From positions 2,873,001-2,937,000 of the forward strand of contig NZ_CP010311.1 of NCBI RefSeq assembly GCF_000827125.1: a stretch of DNA of 64,000 nt. Reading direction: 5' to 3'. Below, one piece after another: positions 34,433-43,226 of this stretch. The notes beneath the pieces were generated by a model. That model was not told the origin of the DNA, did not search any database, and saw only the letters and a list, made by a program, of their open reading frames with translations. Source of the stretch: Geoalkalibacter subterraneus. GTDB lineage: Bacteria > Desulfobacterota > Desulfuromonadia > Desulfuromonadales > Geoalkalibacteraceae. Both the position numbers and the translations under genes were made by a program. The stretch's first letter is position 1, and each line of letters starts with the position of its first letter.

Positions 34433-34999
34433 ATGACCGCCGTTTCTTTTTTACGGGTGATCATTGGTCTGATCATCATTTTGCTTCCCATGGCCGGCGG
34501 CTGCACTGAGCAGGACGAACTGCAGGGACAGGTCACCTGGATTCACGATGGAGACACACTGGAGGTCAGAGGGCTGGGCAAGGTGAGACTGCTGGGAATA
34601 GATTGCCCGGAGATGGAAAGTTCAGCCCGCGATCGCTTTTATCGGGACAATTTCAATATCCCGTCCTCCGCGCTGCGCCGCACAGCGCGTGCGGCTCTCG
34701 ATTTCAATATCCAGCAGGTCAAAGGGCGACAGGTCACACTGCAATTTGACGGATCGCGCCGTGACCGCTACGGCCGGCTGCTGGCCTATGTCATGCTGCC
34801 CGACGGCCGCTGCCTGAACCATCTGCTGCTGGAAAAAGGCATGGCAACGGTCTACCGCAAATTTGACTTCAGCCGCAAAGATGATTTTTTCGCCGCCGAA
34901 GAGCGAGCGCGCCGATCCGGCCTCGGCATGTGGCGCACACAGTCATCATCCTCACCCTTTCAGGGGCTTACATTTCTTCGACCAGCTTGGGCAGCGTAA
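34433..34999 (+). CDS. thermonuclease-family (SNase-like) lipoprotein
   Basis: 188 residues from ATG 34433. Lipoprotein signal ending MAGGC (~residue 23), then a staphylococcal-nuclease-like OB domain: VTWIHDGDTLEVRGLGKVRLLGIDCPE (active-site Asp and Arg), FDGSRRDRYGRLLAYVMLPDG (second Arg region) and NHLLLEKGMATVYRKF. Likely a cell-envelope Ca-dependent nuclease or a nuclease-fold binding protein. The last 32 bp overlap, on the opposite strand, the end of the Hsp20 gene. Confidence 0.85.
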   Translation: MTAVSFLRVIIGLIIILLPMAGGCTEQDELQGQVTWIHDGDTLEVRGLGKVRLLGIDCPEMESSARDRFYRDNFNIPSSALRRTARAALDFNIQQVKGRQVTLQFDGSRRDRYGRLLAYVMLPDGRCLNHLLLEKGMATVYRKFDFSRKDDFFAAEERARRSGLGMWRTQSSSSPFQGLTFLRPAWAA

Positions 35000-35384
35000 T
35001 AAACAGCACCCCCCTTTCACACGCCGCTTCGATCCTGTCGCGGTCGACCATGGCCGGCAAGGCAAAAACCCGCTGGAAGGTTCCGCAGGAGCGTTCAACA
35101 CGATGAAACGTCCGCTCTGCCCCCCCCTGTGCCGGCACGCGTTCTCCCCTTACCCGCAGACACGATCCGTCGAGTTCAATCTCAAGCGCATCCTCCGCCA
35201 GACCGGGAACGTCCATCAGGACGACCAGCCGTTCGGGTTCTTCAAAAATATCGACCGGCGGTTTCCAGCCGCTTTCATCCGCAGGTGAATCAATCGCCTG
35301 ATCGCGAGTACGCTCAAGCAGCCGATCCATCTGTTCCTGCATCATCTTGAGTTCCTCCATGGGGTCACCCTTGACCGTCGCCAT
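34968..35384 (-). CDS. Hsp20 / alpha-crystallin family small heat-shock protein
   Basis: 138 residues from ATG 35384 (AAAGGAA about 8 bp upstream). After an N-terminal arm with a coiled region (ELKMMQEQMDRLLERTRDQ), the alpha-crystallin domain runs ~45-135: PPVDIFEEPERLVVLMDVPGLAEDALEIELDG, FQRVFALPAMVDRDRIEAACERGVLFITLPK. The ERGVLFITLPK strand is the family signature. ATP-independent chaperone that holds unfolding proteins. The C-terminal codons overlap the convergent nuclease gene by 32 bp. Confidence 0.92.
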   Translation of the reverse strand: MATVKGDPMEELKMMQEQMDRLLERTRDQAIDSPADESGWKPPVDIFEEPERLVVLMDVPGLAEDALEIELDGSCLRVRGERVPAQGGAERTFHRVERSCGTFQRVFALPAMVDRDRIEAACERGVLFITLPKLVEEM

Positions 35385-35621
35385 GTGGTCATTCCTTTCG
35401 TAGAGAGTTGAATTCAAAGGATAATCACCATAAAATCGGTGTCAAGTCTGTCCCGGGGTGAACGCAGCACTTGCTGTACCCTCGTGAAAAAACAGCCTTG
35501 ATTCCCGCACCTTTAATGAATATAAATATCTGGCCTTTTACCTCTTATGAATGCTATTTTGCCGGAAATCATTCCAGAAAAGATGATGAAAAGGTCGTTG
35601 GAGTCCAAGGGAGTTTTTGTT

Positions 35622-36806
35622 ATGCACAACGAGATTGCCTCGCTTTTTCGTGATACCGGTCATGATGACCGCGCGCTTGTTACAGGGATTGAGCAACTTG
35701 CCGATCGTCGGGGACCAGACATATACAGTCAGGCACTGCGCATTCTGGCAGGGCTCGACCTGCCGCCTGCGGACGCCGAAAAACACTGGGAAGCCATGCT
35801 GAACCACTGCCGGAAATTCTTCCCCTCCAAAAACGAATGCCACCTTCGAGCCGCTCTGGTTGATTATTTCCACCGCGAGGCACGGATTCTAAGGGATCCA
35901 CGTATTCTGGAAGCGCATGATCTCGAGGAGGTACGGCGCGCCTCCATCACCGACGGGCTGACAGGCCTCTATCACCAGGGATACTTCAAAGCGCGTCTTG
36001 AACACCAGTTCAACTGGAAAAAACGCGGTCCGCGCGACCGTTTCGCTATCGTATTGCTTGATCTCGACCATTTCAAGCAGTACAACGACCACTGCGGACA
36101 TCTGGCCGGCGACGATGCCCTGCGCCGCGTTGCCGAAATCATTCGTCTCAACATCCGCGATTACGATGTTGCGGCGCGCTACGGCGGCGAAGAATTCGCC
36201 CTGCTGCTGTTCAGGGTCGCCCCCCGCCAGGCTCTGCTCATTGCCGAGCGAATTCGGGAGATGATGGAGAAAACCGTCTTTATCGGTCAGGAATTGATGG
36301 AGAGCGGCAACCTGACCATCAGTGCAGGTGTCGCGACCTACCCGGAAGATGCCCAGTCTCCGCGGGAACTTCTGACGCAGGCGGATCAACGCCTTTATCA
36401 GGCCAAACAGCGCCGCAACCGGGTGGTGCCTTCCGAATCGGACCGCCGCCGCGTCGACCGACGCAGGGTTCGCTCCATTGTTGAAGTTGTCCCTTGCGAC
36501 GGCGGCAATGACCAATCCTCTCCCGGAGTGACCACCGATCTCAGCCGTCAGGGCCTGTCTGTCGACTGCGGCGTCTCTTTTCAACCCGGCAGCACTGTTC
36601 AGGTGCGGTTTCGCAAACCTTTCTGGAACCGGGAAGCGGCAACCGAAGCGACGGTGCGTCGCATCAGACGGGATGAGGAAAGCGGCATCGTCCACCTCGG
36701 CCTGGAATTCCGGGAACTCGGCGACACCATCGATGCGCTGACCGGGTCCCGCGCCCAGGATCGCCGTGACGAAGGGATGAAAACCACCGGCCCTTCTCCT
36801 GCTTGA
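35622..36806 (+). CDS. diguanylate cyclase with C-terminal PilZ domain
   Basis: 394 residues from ATG 35622 (GGGAG ~8 bp upstream; longer in-frame starts at 35547 and beyond lack a site). An N-terminal helical region ~1-105 is followed by a GGEEF domain (~110-270) with DLDHFKQYNDHCGHLAGDDAL metal/substrate residues and intact GGEEF, so it should make c-di-GMP. The PilZ domain (~285-385) has RRVDRRRVR and DLSRQGLSV, the R-x3-R and D-x-S-x2-G c-di-GMP-binding motifs. Product binding by its own PilZ suggests feedback or scaffolded signalling. PNAG synthesis (pgaCD) is a plausible target in the same genome. Confidence 0.9.
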   Translation: MHNEIASLFRDTGHDDRALVTGIEQLADRRGPDIYSQALRILAGLDLPPADAEKHWEAMLNHCRKFFPSKNECHLRAALVDYFHREARILRDPRILEAHDLEEVRRASITDGLTGLYHQGYFKARLEHQFNWKKRGPRDRFAIVLLDLDHFKQYNDHCGHLAGDDALRRVAEIIRLNIRDYDVAARYGGEEFALLLFRVAPRQALLIAERIREMMEKTVFIGQELMESGNLTISAGVATYPEDAQSPRELLTQADQRLYQAKQRRNRVVPSESDRRRVDRRRVRSIVEVVPCDGGNDQSSPGVTTDLSRQGLSVDCGVSFQPGSTVQVRFRKPFWNREAATEATVRRIRRDEESGIVHLGLEFRELGDTIDALTGSRAQDRRDEGMKTTGPSPA

Positions 36807-36934
36807 ATGTGCCCCATCTCCCGTCCGGTTGAAAAAATTCTTACCGGGACGGTTTTTTTTCGCCGCAAAATCGGTTAGCATTAGTGTTTGGTTGTTTCAT
36901 TGACAAAACCACACAACTCAACAGGAGCACTTAG

Positions 36935-38035
36935 ATGAAAGTCGGACTGATTGGATGGCGCGGCATGGTCGGCTCGGTCCTGCTCGACCGCATGCGTGAA
37001 GAAAACGACCTTGAAGGCGTGGAGCCCGTCTTTTTTTCAACCTCGCAAGCCGGTCGCAAAGCACCGATGGACGCCGGCGTGCTTGAGGACGCCTCGGATA
37101 TCGAAAAGCTGAAAAAACTCGACGTCATCATTACCTGCCAGGGGGGTGACTACACCAAGGAAATTCACCCCGCCCTGCGTCAGGCAGGCTGGCAGGGGTA
37201 CTGGATCGACGCCGCCTCCGCCCTGCGCATGGAGGACGATGCCGTCATCATCCTTGATCCCGTCAACCGCAATGTAATCGATGAAGCCCTTGAGCGCGGC
37301 GTCAAGGATTTCATCGGCGGCAACTGCACCGTCAGCCTGATGCTGATGGGGCTGGGCGGGCTTTTCCGCGCCGGCCTTGTGGAATGGGCGACCTCGATGA
37401 CCTACCAGGCCGCTTCCGGCGCAGGCGCACCGAACATGAGAGAGCTGCTGGCACAGATGGGCGTGCTTCACGGCGCTGCAAGCGATTTGCTGGCGGACCC
37501 CGCCTCCGCGGTTCTTGAAATCGACCGCCGCGTCACCGAAGCTCTGCGCAGCGGCAATATGCCGGTCAACGAGTTCGGCTATCCCCTGGCTGGCAGCCTG
37601 CTGCCCTGGATCGACCGCGAAGTCGAAGACGGGCAGAGCCGCGAAGAATGGAAAGGCTGCGCCGAGACCAACAAAATTCTCCGCAACAGCAACCCGATCC
37701 CCATCGACGGCATCTGCGTCCGGGTCGGCGCCATGCGCTGCCACAGCCAGGCACTGACCATCAAGCTCAATAAGGATGTCCCCATTGCCGACATTGAGAA
37801 CCTGCTGGCCAATGACAACGAATGGGTCGAGCTGGTTCCCAACACCAAGGCCGACACCCTGTCGCGCCTGACCCCCGCATACGCGACCGGCACCCTCAGG
37901 GTTCCGGTCGGCCGGGTGCGCAAAATGAAGATGGGCGGACAATATCTCAGCGCCTTTACCTGCGGCGACCAATTGCTGTGGGGAGCCGCAGAACCGCTGC
38001 GCCGCATGCTGCGGATACTCCAGCAGCGAAGCTGA
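36935..38035 (+). CDS. asd: aspartate-semialdehyde dehydrogenase
   Basis: 366 residues. Converts aspartyl phosphate to aspartate semialdehyde with NADPH in Lys/Met/Thr and diaminopimelate synthesis. [18 protein letters not shown] is the nucleotide-binding start, [18 protein letters not shown] holds the catalytic Cys (~134), and [17 protein letters not shown] contains the catalytic His region. It is of the gamma-proteobacterial (E. coli) length and type. CAGGAG precedes the ATG. A strong terminator follows, so it is transcribed alone. Confidence 0.95.
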   Translation: MKVGLIGWRGMVGSVLLDRMREENDLEGVEPVFFSTSQAGRKAPMDAGVLEDASDIEKLKKLDVIITCQGGDYTKEIHPALRQAGWQGYWIDAASALRMEDDAVIILDPVNRNVIDEALERGVKDFIGGNCTVSLMLMGLGGLFRAGLVEWATSMTYQAASGAGAPNMRELLAQMGVLHGAASDLLADPASAVLEIDRRVTEALRSGNMPVNEFGYPLAGSLLPWIDREVEDGQSREEWKGCAETNKILRNSNPIPIDGICVRVGAMRCHSQALTIKLNKDVPIADIENLLANDNEWVELVPNTKADTLSRLTPAYATGTLRVPVGRVRKMKMGGQYLSAFTCGDQLLWGAAEPLRRMLRILQQRS

Positions 38036-38044
38036 CCTCCCATC

Positions 38045-38077
38045 AAAAAAGCCGGGCCATACAGGCCCGGCTTTTTT
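38045..38077. terminator. bidirectional rho-independent terminator between asd and desulfoferrodoxin
   Basis: A-tract (38045-38050), stem GCCGGGCC (38051-38058) and GGCCCGGC (38064-38071), loop ATACA, then six T. The symmetric A and T tracts allow termination of both convergent genes. Confidence 0.93.
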
Positions 38078-38111
38078 GTCATTTTTGCATCGTTTTCGGT
38101 CGCAGAAAAAA

Positions 38112-38495
38112 TCAGCCTTTCTCCTGCCAGTGACCATGCACGTTACAATATTCGCGTGCAGTGACCTGGGAGGCATCAACGGCAAACACAGCCTCGGGTT
38201 TCTCGCCGGGCTTGAGGAACTGCCGGTACACCTTGCCGTCGGCAATAAGTTCGATCCATTCGATGTAGTGCTTCTCCTCCATGGGATGCGGCACGCTGCC
38301 CACCTTCACCGTAATGCGGCCTTCAGCGCGCTCGATGACGGGGACATGCTTCTCCTTGCCTTCCTCGGCCGCACCCTTCTCTTTCATCAGAACCATTTCC
38401 TTGCCGCAGCAAACCAACTCGGCACCGCCGCCATGCAGCACTTCAACGATATTGCCGCACATTTCGCACTTATAGACTTCGAGTTTTTGAGGCAT
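38112..38495 (-). CDS. dfx: desulfoferrodoxin (superoxide reductase)
   Basis: 127 residues from ATG 38495 (AAGGAGAA upstream). The N-terminal desulforedoxin-like domain (Center I) has the four Fe ligands in CEMCG (10, 13) and VCCGKEM (29, 30). The C-terminal neelaredoxin domain (Center II) shows [18 protein letters not shown] and CNVHGHW, providing the four His and one Cys of the active iron. It reduces superoxide to peroxide without making oxygen, typical of anaerobes. Two-iron type, complete. The 267-bp gap upstream to the divergent small gene is AT-rich and presumably carries both promoters. Confidence 0.96.
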   Translation of the reverse strand: MPQKLEVYKCEMCGNIVEVLHGGGAELVCCGKEMVLMKEKGAAEEGKEKHVPVIERAEGRITVKVGSVPHPMEEKHYIEWIELIADGKVYRQFLKPGEKPEAVFAVDASQVTAREYCNVHGHWQEKG

Positions 38496-38762
38496 TGAAC
38501 TTCTCCTTTTCATTTTATGAGGGTATGACTGTTTGACAACAGACTTCTTGCAGGAAGAAGCCCCATACGCTTATTGAGACTACCAGATTCCATCCGTCCC
38601 GCAAGGGTCGAGGCCGAGTTGTTTTTACGTCGAGGAATCAAAAAAGAAAAAATTTGAAAAATTTTACTCTTAGATGTTCGATTTTTCTTTTCTTCAGGTA
38701 AAATTTCCTTAAAATGTATACGACACGTTTTCCCAGCCAACACCAATCAAGGAGAGGAGAGC

Positions 38763-38951
38763 ATGTGGGGAGAAGCACGCGTCAACATCTGCCAGGCTGT
38801 CACGCACGGCAGCAACCGCTATCTGAAGAACACCCGAAAAAGCGAGGAGGGAAAAATCCTGCGTTGTGACGATCACGGTTTTGAGGTAGAAGTCGGAGAG
38901 CGCCGCGAACACTGGACCTTCGACGAAGTAGAGGAACAAAACTCCAACTGA
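38763..38951 (+). CDS. small protein of unknown function
   Basis: 62 residues (MWGEARVNICQAVTHG ... HWTFDEVEEQ). It has an excellent ribosome site (GGAGAGGAG, 6 bp before the ATG) and its own terminator 20 bp after the stop, which argue that it is real. Soluble, charged, no signal or membrane helix; one Cys in each half. No family recognised. It is transcribed divergently from desulfoferrodoxin. Confidence 0.7.
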   Translation: MWGEARVNICQAVTHGSNRYLKNTRKSEEGKILRCDDHGFEVEVGERREHWTFDEVEEQNSN

Positions 38952-38970
38952 AGCATCCTGAGATCTCTCC

Positions 38971-39000
38971 GACGGCAGGCCCTCTAAGCCTGCCGTCTTT
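38971..39000 (+). terminator. terminator after the small 62-residue gene
   Basis: Perfect 10-bp stem GACGGCAGGC (38971-38980) and GCCTGCCGTC (38988-38997), seven-base loop, followed by TTTATT. The remaining 240 bp to the YceH gene hold nothing I can assign. Confidence 0.8.
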
Positions 39001-39238
39001 ATTCATTCCGGCAGCCGGCCCGCGAGGGCGCTGCATTATGCCTGAATTTCAACGGCTGCGGTCGGGACGATTCATGATTGTCCACTGATCGCGCCGTTTT
39101 TGTTTTTCACAGCAGAGCGCAATGGTCAGCCTTTCATTCGAGTCTGTCTTTCAACCCCGATTGAATACCGCTCCCCAAATGGCTTGAGAGCTCACCCAAA
39201 TGGGAGTTCACCATTTTTTTCAGGCGAGGTGTTTTTAT

Positions 39239-39901
39239 ATGCAGCTGCAGATCAACGAAATAGAAGCTCGTGTCCTGGGTTCATTGATCGAAAAGGAGAT
39301 GGCCACACCGGAATACTACCCTCTCTCCCTCAATGCCCTGACCCAGGCATGCAATCAGAAATCAAATCGCAACCCCGTAATGGCACTCAGCGACGAAGAT
39401 GTGGTGCGCGCCCTCGATCATCTTCGCACTTCAGGGCTGGCCATGCAGTCTGCTGAAAGCGCGCGGGTTCCCAAATACCGGCACACCCTCGCAGAAAAGC
39501 TGCACCTCGAACCACGGGAACTTGCGCTTCTGAGCGTTCTTCTGCTGCGGGGGCCACAGACTCTGGGCGAACTGCGCTCCCGCAGCGAGCGCCTTTATTC
39601 CTTCTCCGATCTGGAGAGTGTCGAAGAAACGCTTGGCGAGATGATGAGCCGTACAACCCCGCTGGTTGTGCATCTGCAACGCAGAAGCGGGCACAAGGAA
39701 CGCCGCTACGCACACCTGCTGGCTGGAGAGCCGCCCGCCGAAGATCCAGGACAGTCGACAGCGCCTCCGGAGGAAGCGCGCCTCAAGATCATTGCTGAAG
39801 ACCAGCGCATCTCGAACCTTGAAACTGAGGTGAGCGCGCTTCGCACAGAGGTTGAGGAACTGCGCAGCATTGTGGACCAGCTCAAAACGCTGCTTGACTG
39901 A
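39239..39901 (+). CDS. YceH-type (DUF480/UPF0502) protein
   Basis: 220 residues from ATG 39239, the family N-terminus (NEIEARVLGSLIEKEMATPEYYPLSLNALTQACNQKSNR). Two tandem winged-helix domains: the second is at ~85-165 (ELALLSVLLLRGPQTLGELRSRSERLYSF). A heptad-like coiled coil (RISNLETEVSALRTEVEELRSIVDQLKTLL) ends the protein and probably dimerises it. Conserved in proteobacteria; DNA or RNA binding is suggested by fold, but the role is not established. GAGG lies 10 bp upstream. Confidence 0.88.
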   Translation: MQLQINEIEARVLGSLIEKEMATPEYYPLSLNALTQACNQKSNRNPVMALSDEDVVRALDHLRTSGLAMQSAESARVPKYRHTLAEKLHLEPRELALLSVLLLRGPQTLGELRSRSERLYSFSDLESVEETLGEMMSRTTPLVVHLQRRSGHKERRYAHLLAGEPPAEDPGQSTAPPEEARLKIIAEDQRISNLETEVSALRTEVEELRSIVDQLKTLLD

Positions 39902-39989
39902 ACTGAAACAAGAAAAGTCAAGGTTTATTTGCCATGAACCGACCTTCTCTGTTAATGTTAAGATTAAACGCAATAACAAAGGAGAAAAC

Positions 39990-40418
39990 ATGGCACAAGT
40001 TAAAAGCGGTGAAAAGGCAAAGGTTCATTACACGGGAACTCTCGAAGACGGTACGGTTTTCGATTCATCCCGCGAGCGCGAACCTCTTGAATTTGAAGTC
40101 GGCGCCGGTCAGTTGATCGAAGGGTTCGATCAGGCCGTTGACGGCATGACCGTCGGCGAAACCAAAAATGTCCAAATTCCCGCTGAAAAAGCTTACGGTC
40201 CGCACCGCCCCGATCTGGTTATCGAGGTGGACAAAACCCAGTTCCCCGAAGGGCTCAATCCCGAGGTGGGACAGCAACTCCAGACCCAGGACAACCAGGG
40301 ACAGCCGCTGATTGTCAGTGTGGCGGCCATCGATGGCGACAAGGTGACCCTTGATGCCAATCATCCCCTGGCCGGCAAGGATCTCAATTTCGAAATCGAA
40401 TTGGTCGAGGTGGCCTGA
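39990..40418 (+). CDS. FKBP-type peptidyl-prolyl isomerase (SlyD-like)
   Basis: 142 residues. VHYTGTLEDGTVFDSSREREPLEFEVGAGQLIEGFDQAVDGM is the FKBP core. An IF (insert-in-flap) domain runs ~72-120 (EKAYGPHRPDLVIEVDKTQFPEG...VGQQLQTQDNQGQPLIVSVA), and HPLAGKDLNFEIELVEV returns to the FKBP sheet. It lacks the His/Cys-rich metal tail of E. coli SlyD. Cytoplasmic folding catalyst and chaperone. GGAG lies 5 bp before the ATG, and a terminator follows. Confidence 0.93.
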   Translation: MAQVKSGEKAKVHYTGTLEDGTVFDSSREREPLEFEVGAGQLIEGFDQAVDGMTVGETKNVQIPAEKAYGPHRPDLVIEVDKTQFPEGLNPEVGQQLQTQDNQGQPLIVSVAAIDGDKVTLDANHPLAGKDLNFEIELVEVA

Positions 40419-40445
40419 TCGCCATCGACAGACCGGCATTTGCAT

Positions 40446-40480
40446 GGGGGGACGTTCCTTGAGGGACGTCCCCCCTTTTT
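40446..40480 (+). terminator. terminator after the FKBP gene
   Basis: Perfect 10-bp arms GGGGGGACGT (40446-40455) and ACGTCCCCCC (40466-40475) with a ten-base loop that can extend the stem, then five T. Confidence 0.9.
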
Positions 40481-40504
40481 CATCAGGACATCAGGGACCG
40501 CCCA

Positions 40505-40675
40505 ATGCTGAGCATCGGTATTTTATTTTCCGAAACCGCCCTTGCACCAGGTTCATCTATGCTGGAGCGAATCTGGCCTTTCTTCATCGGCCTGGTTATA
40601 CTCGGCATCATCGCAGCACTTCTTTTTATGCTGCGGGGCGAAAAAAAGGGTGACAACAACCGCCCAAAAGACTGA
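40505..40675 (+). CDS. putative small single-span membrane protein
   Basis: 56 residues (or 38 from the internal ATG 40559). AGGGA lies 7 bp upstream. A hydrophobic helix ([21 protein letters not shown]) is followed by a polar basic tail [13 protein letters not shown], a normal signal-anchor layout. It ends exactly where the aminotransferase remnant of the next entry begins, which may mark the insertion or deletion boundary. No family recognised; coding status is uncertain because of its small size. Confidence 0.45.
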   Translation: MLSIGILFSETALAPGSSMLERIWPFFIGLVILGIIAALLFMLRGEKKGDNNRPKD

Positions 40676-41610
40676 TCAGGATTTCCCCAGCAAGCAATAT
40701 ACACCCCTGGACAAACCTTGACCGCCGGGGAGTTGAAGTCATCCCTGTCCCGCGGCGTGAAGGGCGTATCGACTCCCGGGATTTCGCCCGCGCGCTGACG
40801 TCAGGGGTTCGCATGGTTGCGCTCAGCAGCGTTTACTATGCCAACGGGGCAGCAGCCGTTTTGGAAGAGATCGCCGCCTCCATGAACGAGATGGCCTCGC
40901 AGATCAGCATGAGTGCCGACAACGCCCAGAGCGCCAACGATCCAGCCGGCGGCATGAAACAGGCCGCAACGGAAGGAAGCGAGCGCATGCGGCGCATGAT
41001 AGCCGCCATGGACGAAGTCAAAGAAGCAGGTCAGAGCATCTCGAAGATCATCAAAGTCATCGACGAGATCGCATTTCAAACCAACCTGCTGGCTCTCAAC
41101 GCCGCAGTCGAAGCTGCGCGTGCCGGTCAGCACGGCAAAGGCTTCGCGGTGGTGGCGGAAGAGGCCCGCAACCTTGCGGCACGCAGCGCCAAGGCGGCGA
41201 CTGAAACGTCTCAGCTGATCGAAGGATCGGTTTCCAAGTCTGCCAACGCCGGCGAAATCGCAGCGGAGACGGGAACCAGTCTTGAGCAGATGGTCGCAGA
41301 AGTGACCAAGGTTTCCGACCTGGTAGGCGAGATCGCGGCGGCTGCCCGCGAACAGGCCGAAGGGATCGGGCAGGTCAACGAGGGGTTGGGACAGATCGAC
41401 CAGGTCACCCAGCAGAACACCGCCAATGCAGAGGAAAGTGCTGCGGCCGCAGAGGAGCTCTCAAGCCAGGCCGAAAGCCTGCGGCAGATGCTGGCACGCT
41501 TTACCCTGCGGCGGCAGCAGCAGGCGGCACGGGTTCAATCGGGGCAACCGGCTTCCCGACACCAGTCCGACAATCATCAGATCGCACTCGGCTGGGGGGA
41601 GAACAGCTGA
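40676..41610 (+). pseudogene. chimeric relic: class V aminotransferase fragment fused to chemoreceptor signalling domain
   Basis: One open frame reads from ~40678 to 41610. Its first part ([51 protein letters not shown]) is the middle of a class V aminotransferase. At ~40848 it switches without a stop to the cytoplasmic domain of a methyl-accepting chemotaxis protein: [18 protein letters not shown], the hairpin tip [39 protein letters not shown], and a C-terminal Q-rich coiled coil. Sensor, membrane helices and HAMP are absent, as are the PLP lysine and both ends of the aminotransferase. ATG 40813 is the first in-frame start. Best read as a deletion fusion; a soluble receptor-like protein could still be made. 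Confidence 0.75.
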
Positions 41611-41631
41611 GCAATCTGCACATAAACGATC

Positions 41632-41668
41632 AGAAAGGCCGCGCCGGTTTCAACGGTGCGGCCTTTCT
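41632..41668. terminator. bidirectional terminator between chemoreceptor relic and NCS2 permease
   Basis: 11-bp arms AGAAAGGCCGC (41632-41642) and GCGGCCTTTCT (41658-41668); the inner bases GCCGG/ACGGT can pair partly. The right arm overlaps the stop codon region of the convergent permease gene. Confidence 0.7.
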
Positions 41669-42956
41669 ATTGGGCAGCCTTTCTACGAAAGACCACATGC
41701 TCCAGCCACAGCGCCAGCAGCACTCCAGCGACAAAACCATTACCCGCGATGGGGCGCGTAAGTCCAGGCAGAGTCTCAGTGACCGAAGAAGGCATGAAAC
41801 TGATAATGGTGCCGGCTAAAACCGGCAACCCCACCACCAGGCCATGCTCGAATTCGACCGTCTCCTTTTGGGAATACAGGGACATCAGCCCTGCGGCCAC
41901 CTGGGCGCTGAGGATAAACAGAAGTATCGCGCCAACGACCGTAGGCGGCACCGCCCGCACCACGGAAAGAGTTCCAGGCAGAAAAGCGAGCCCGATCATA
42001 ACGACGGCAGCCGGCCACAACGCGCGCCGGGCCGCACAACCAGAAGCGGCAATCACGCCGGGGCTCAATGAAAAATTCACCGGGCCCAGCACTCCCAGAA
42101 GCCCGGCCGCGCATCCGGAAAGCCCGGTGATTGTCATCCCCTTTCTCAAACGCCCCGCCATATCCCCCGGCCGCAACATCCCGTCGAGGGATTGAATCGA
42201 TCCGAGGTCGTTAACCGCCAGCGCCAGGTAACAGACGAGGAAAGCCAGTATCAGCCCCGGTTCGAAACTCGGCGGCCAGGTCAAATTCTGCCAGAAGCCG
42301 GCGGCAAACGGAAGTGACGGCTGTTCGGACAGGCCAGCATGCTGGAAAAAAAGCGGATAAATCAGGCTACCCACAACCAACCCGCCCACGACCAGCGTCG
42401 AACGCCACAGGGGTGTCAGCTTCTGCTGAAGCCCGAACAGCACCAGCACCAGCACCAGGGCAAACACCAGGCGTCCGAAAGGTGACCCGGGGCGGGTCGT
42501 ATCGAGGATCAGGTCTCGAATAGCGGGCGCCAGGGTAAATGCGATCAGCAGCAGCACCACCGCCACCACACGCGCGGTAAACAACTGCTGCAGCGCGCGG
42601 AACATCCCCAGGGCACTGACCAGCGCCAGCGCCGCACCGCCAACCATGACGGAGGTGTAAATGGCGGACAGCGAGGACCCAGAACTTGCCAGCACCCCCA
42701 CAAGAAGAACCGCCGCCGGCCCCATGACCAGCGGCAGACGATGTCCCCAGACAATCTGCACCAGCATCGTCACCCCCACCACAAAGGAGAGCTTGCGCAG
42801 ATAGAGGATCTGTTCCGAAAACTCGGCGAAATGAACCGTCGCCACCACCTGGCCGATGATTATCAGGGAAGGAAGGGCGACGGCCAGCCACTGCAGGCCG
42901 AACAGGGCCAGCGGCAGGGGGGAAAGTTTTTCATCAAGGGAATAACGCAAGGTCAA
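41667..42956 (-). CDS. NCS2-family nucleobase (uracil/xanthine-type) permease
   Basis: 429 residues from TTG 42956, chosen because AGGAG lies 9 bp upstream and the product then begins at the family N-terminus (TLRYSLDEKLSPLPLALFGLQW). The frame stays open a further 70 codons upstream without family-like sequence. About 12-14 membrane helices. The NCS2 core is seen in VMGPAAVLLVG, the ALAVNDLGSIQSLDGML segment (usual substrate-site region) and GLLGVLGPVNFSLSPGVIAASGCAARRAL. Proton-coupled uptake of a purine or pyrimidine base; substrate undetermined. The 270 bp upstream to the helicase gene hold nothing I can identify. Confidence 0.85.
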   Translation of the reverse strand: MTLRYSLDEKLSPLPLALFGLQWLAVALPSLIIIGQVVATVHFAEFSEQILYLRKLSFVVGVTMLVQIVWGHRLPLVMGPAAVLLVGVLASSGSSLSAIYTSVMVGGAALALVSALGMFRALQQLFTARVVAVVLLLIAFTLAPAIRDLILDTTRPGSPFGRLVFALVLVLVLFGLQQKLTPLWRSTLVVGGLVVGSLIYPLFFQHAGLSEQPSLPFAAGFWQNLTWPPSFEPGLILAFLVCYLALAVNDLGSIQSLDGMLRPGDMAGRLRKGMTITGLSGCAAGLLGVLGPVNFSLSPGVIAASGCAARRALWPAAVVMIGLAFLPGTLSVVRAVPPTVVGAILLFILSAQVAAGLMSLYSQKETVEFEHGLVVGLPVLAGTIISFMPSSVTETLPGLTRPIAGNGFVAGVLLALWLEHVVFRRKAAQ

Positions 42957-43226
42957 AAATAAAACTCCTGAAGAAAGATCACAAAAGACCGCGCTGTTTC
43001 GGCATCGTCGCACCCGCGGCAACCCTGCCGGTCTCGACACACTGGCAGATGTGCTCGAAGACTCTGCCCAGTTGCGCAGCGTCTCGCGCAGCACCCCAAC
43101 AGCTTCGGAAAAACAAAACAGGAGAGCAGAGCCCTTTACATCAGAAATAAGCGCAGGACATGACAAGCTCGATGATGAAATTGAAAGGCGCTTATGGAGG
43201 CGAAGGTGAAAGTTTGAGACAGCCTT

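Noticed and set aside
42957-43166. 70-residue N-terminal extension of the NCS2 permease
   Set aside because: Not family-like, and an AGGAG site points to the TTG at 42956.
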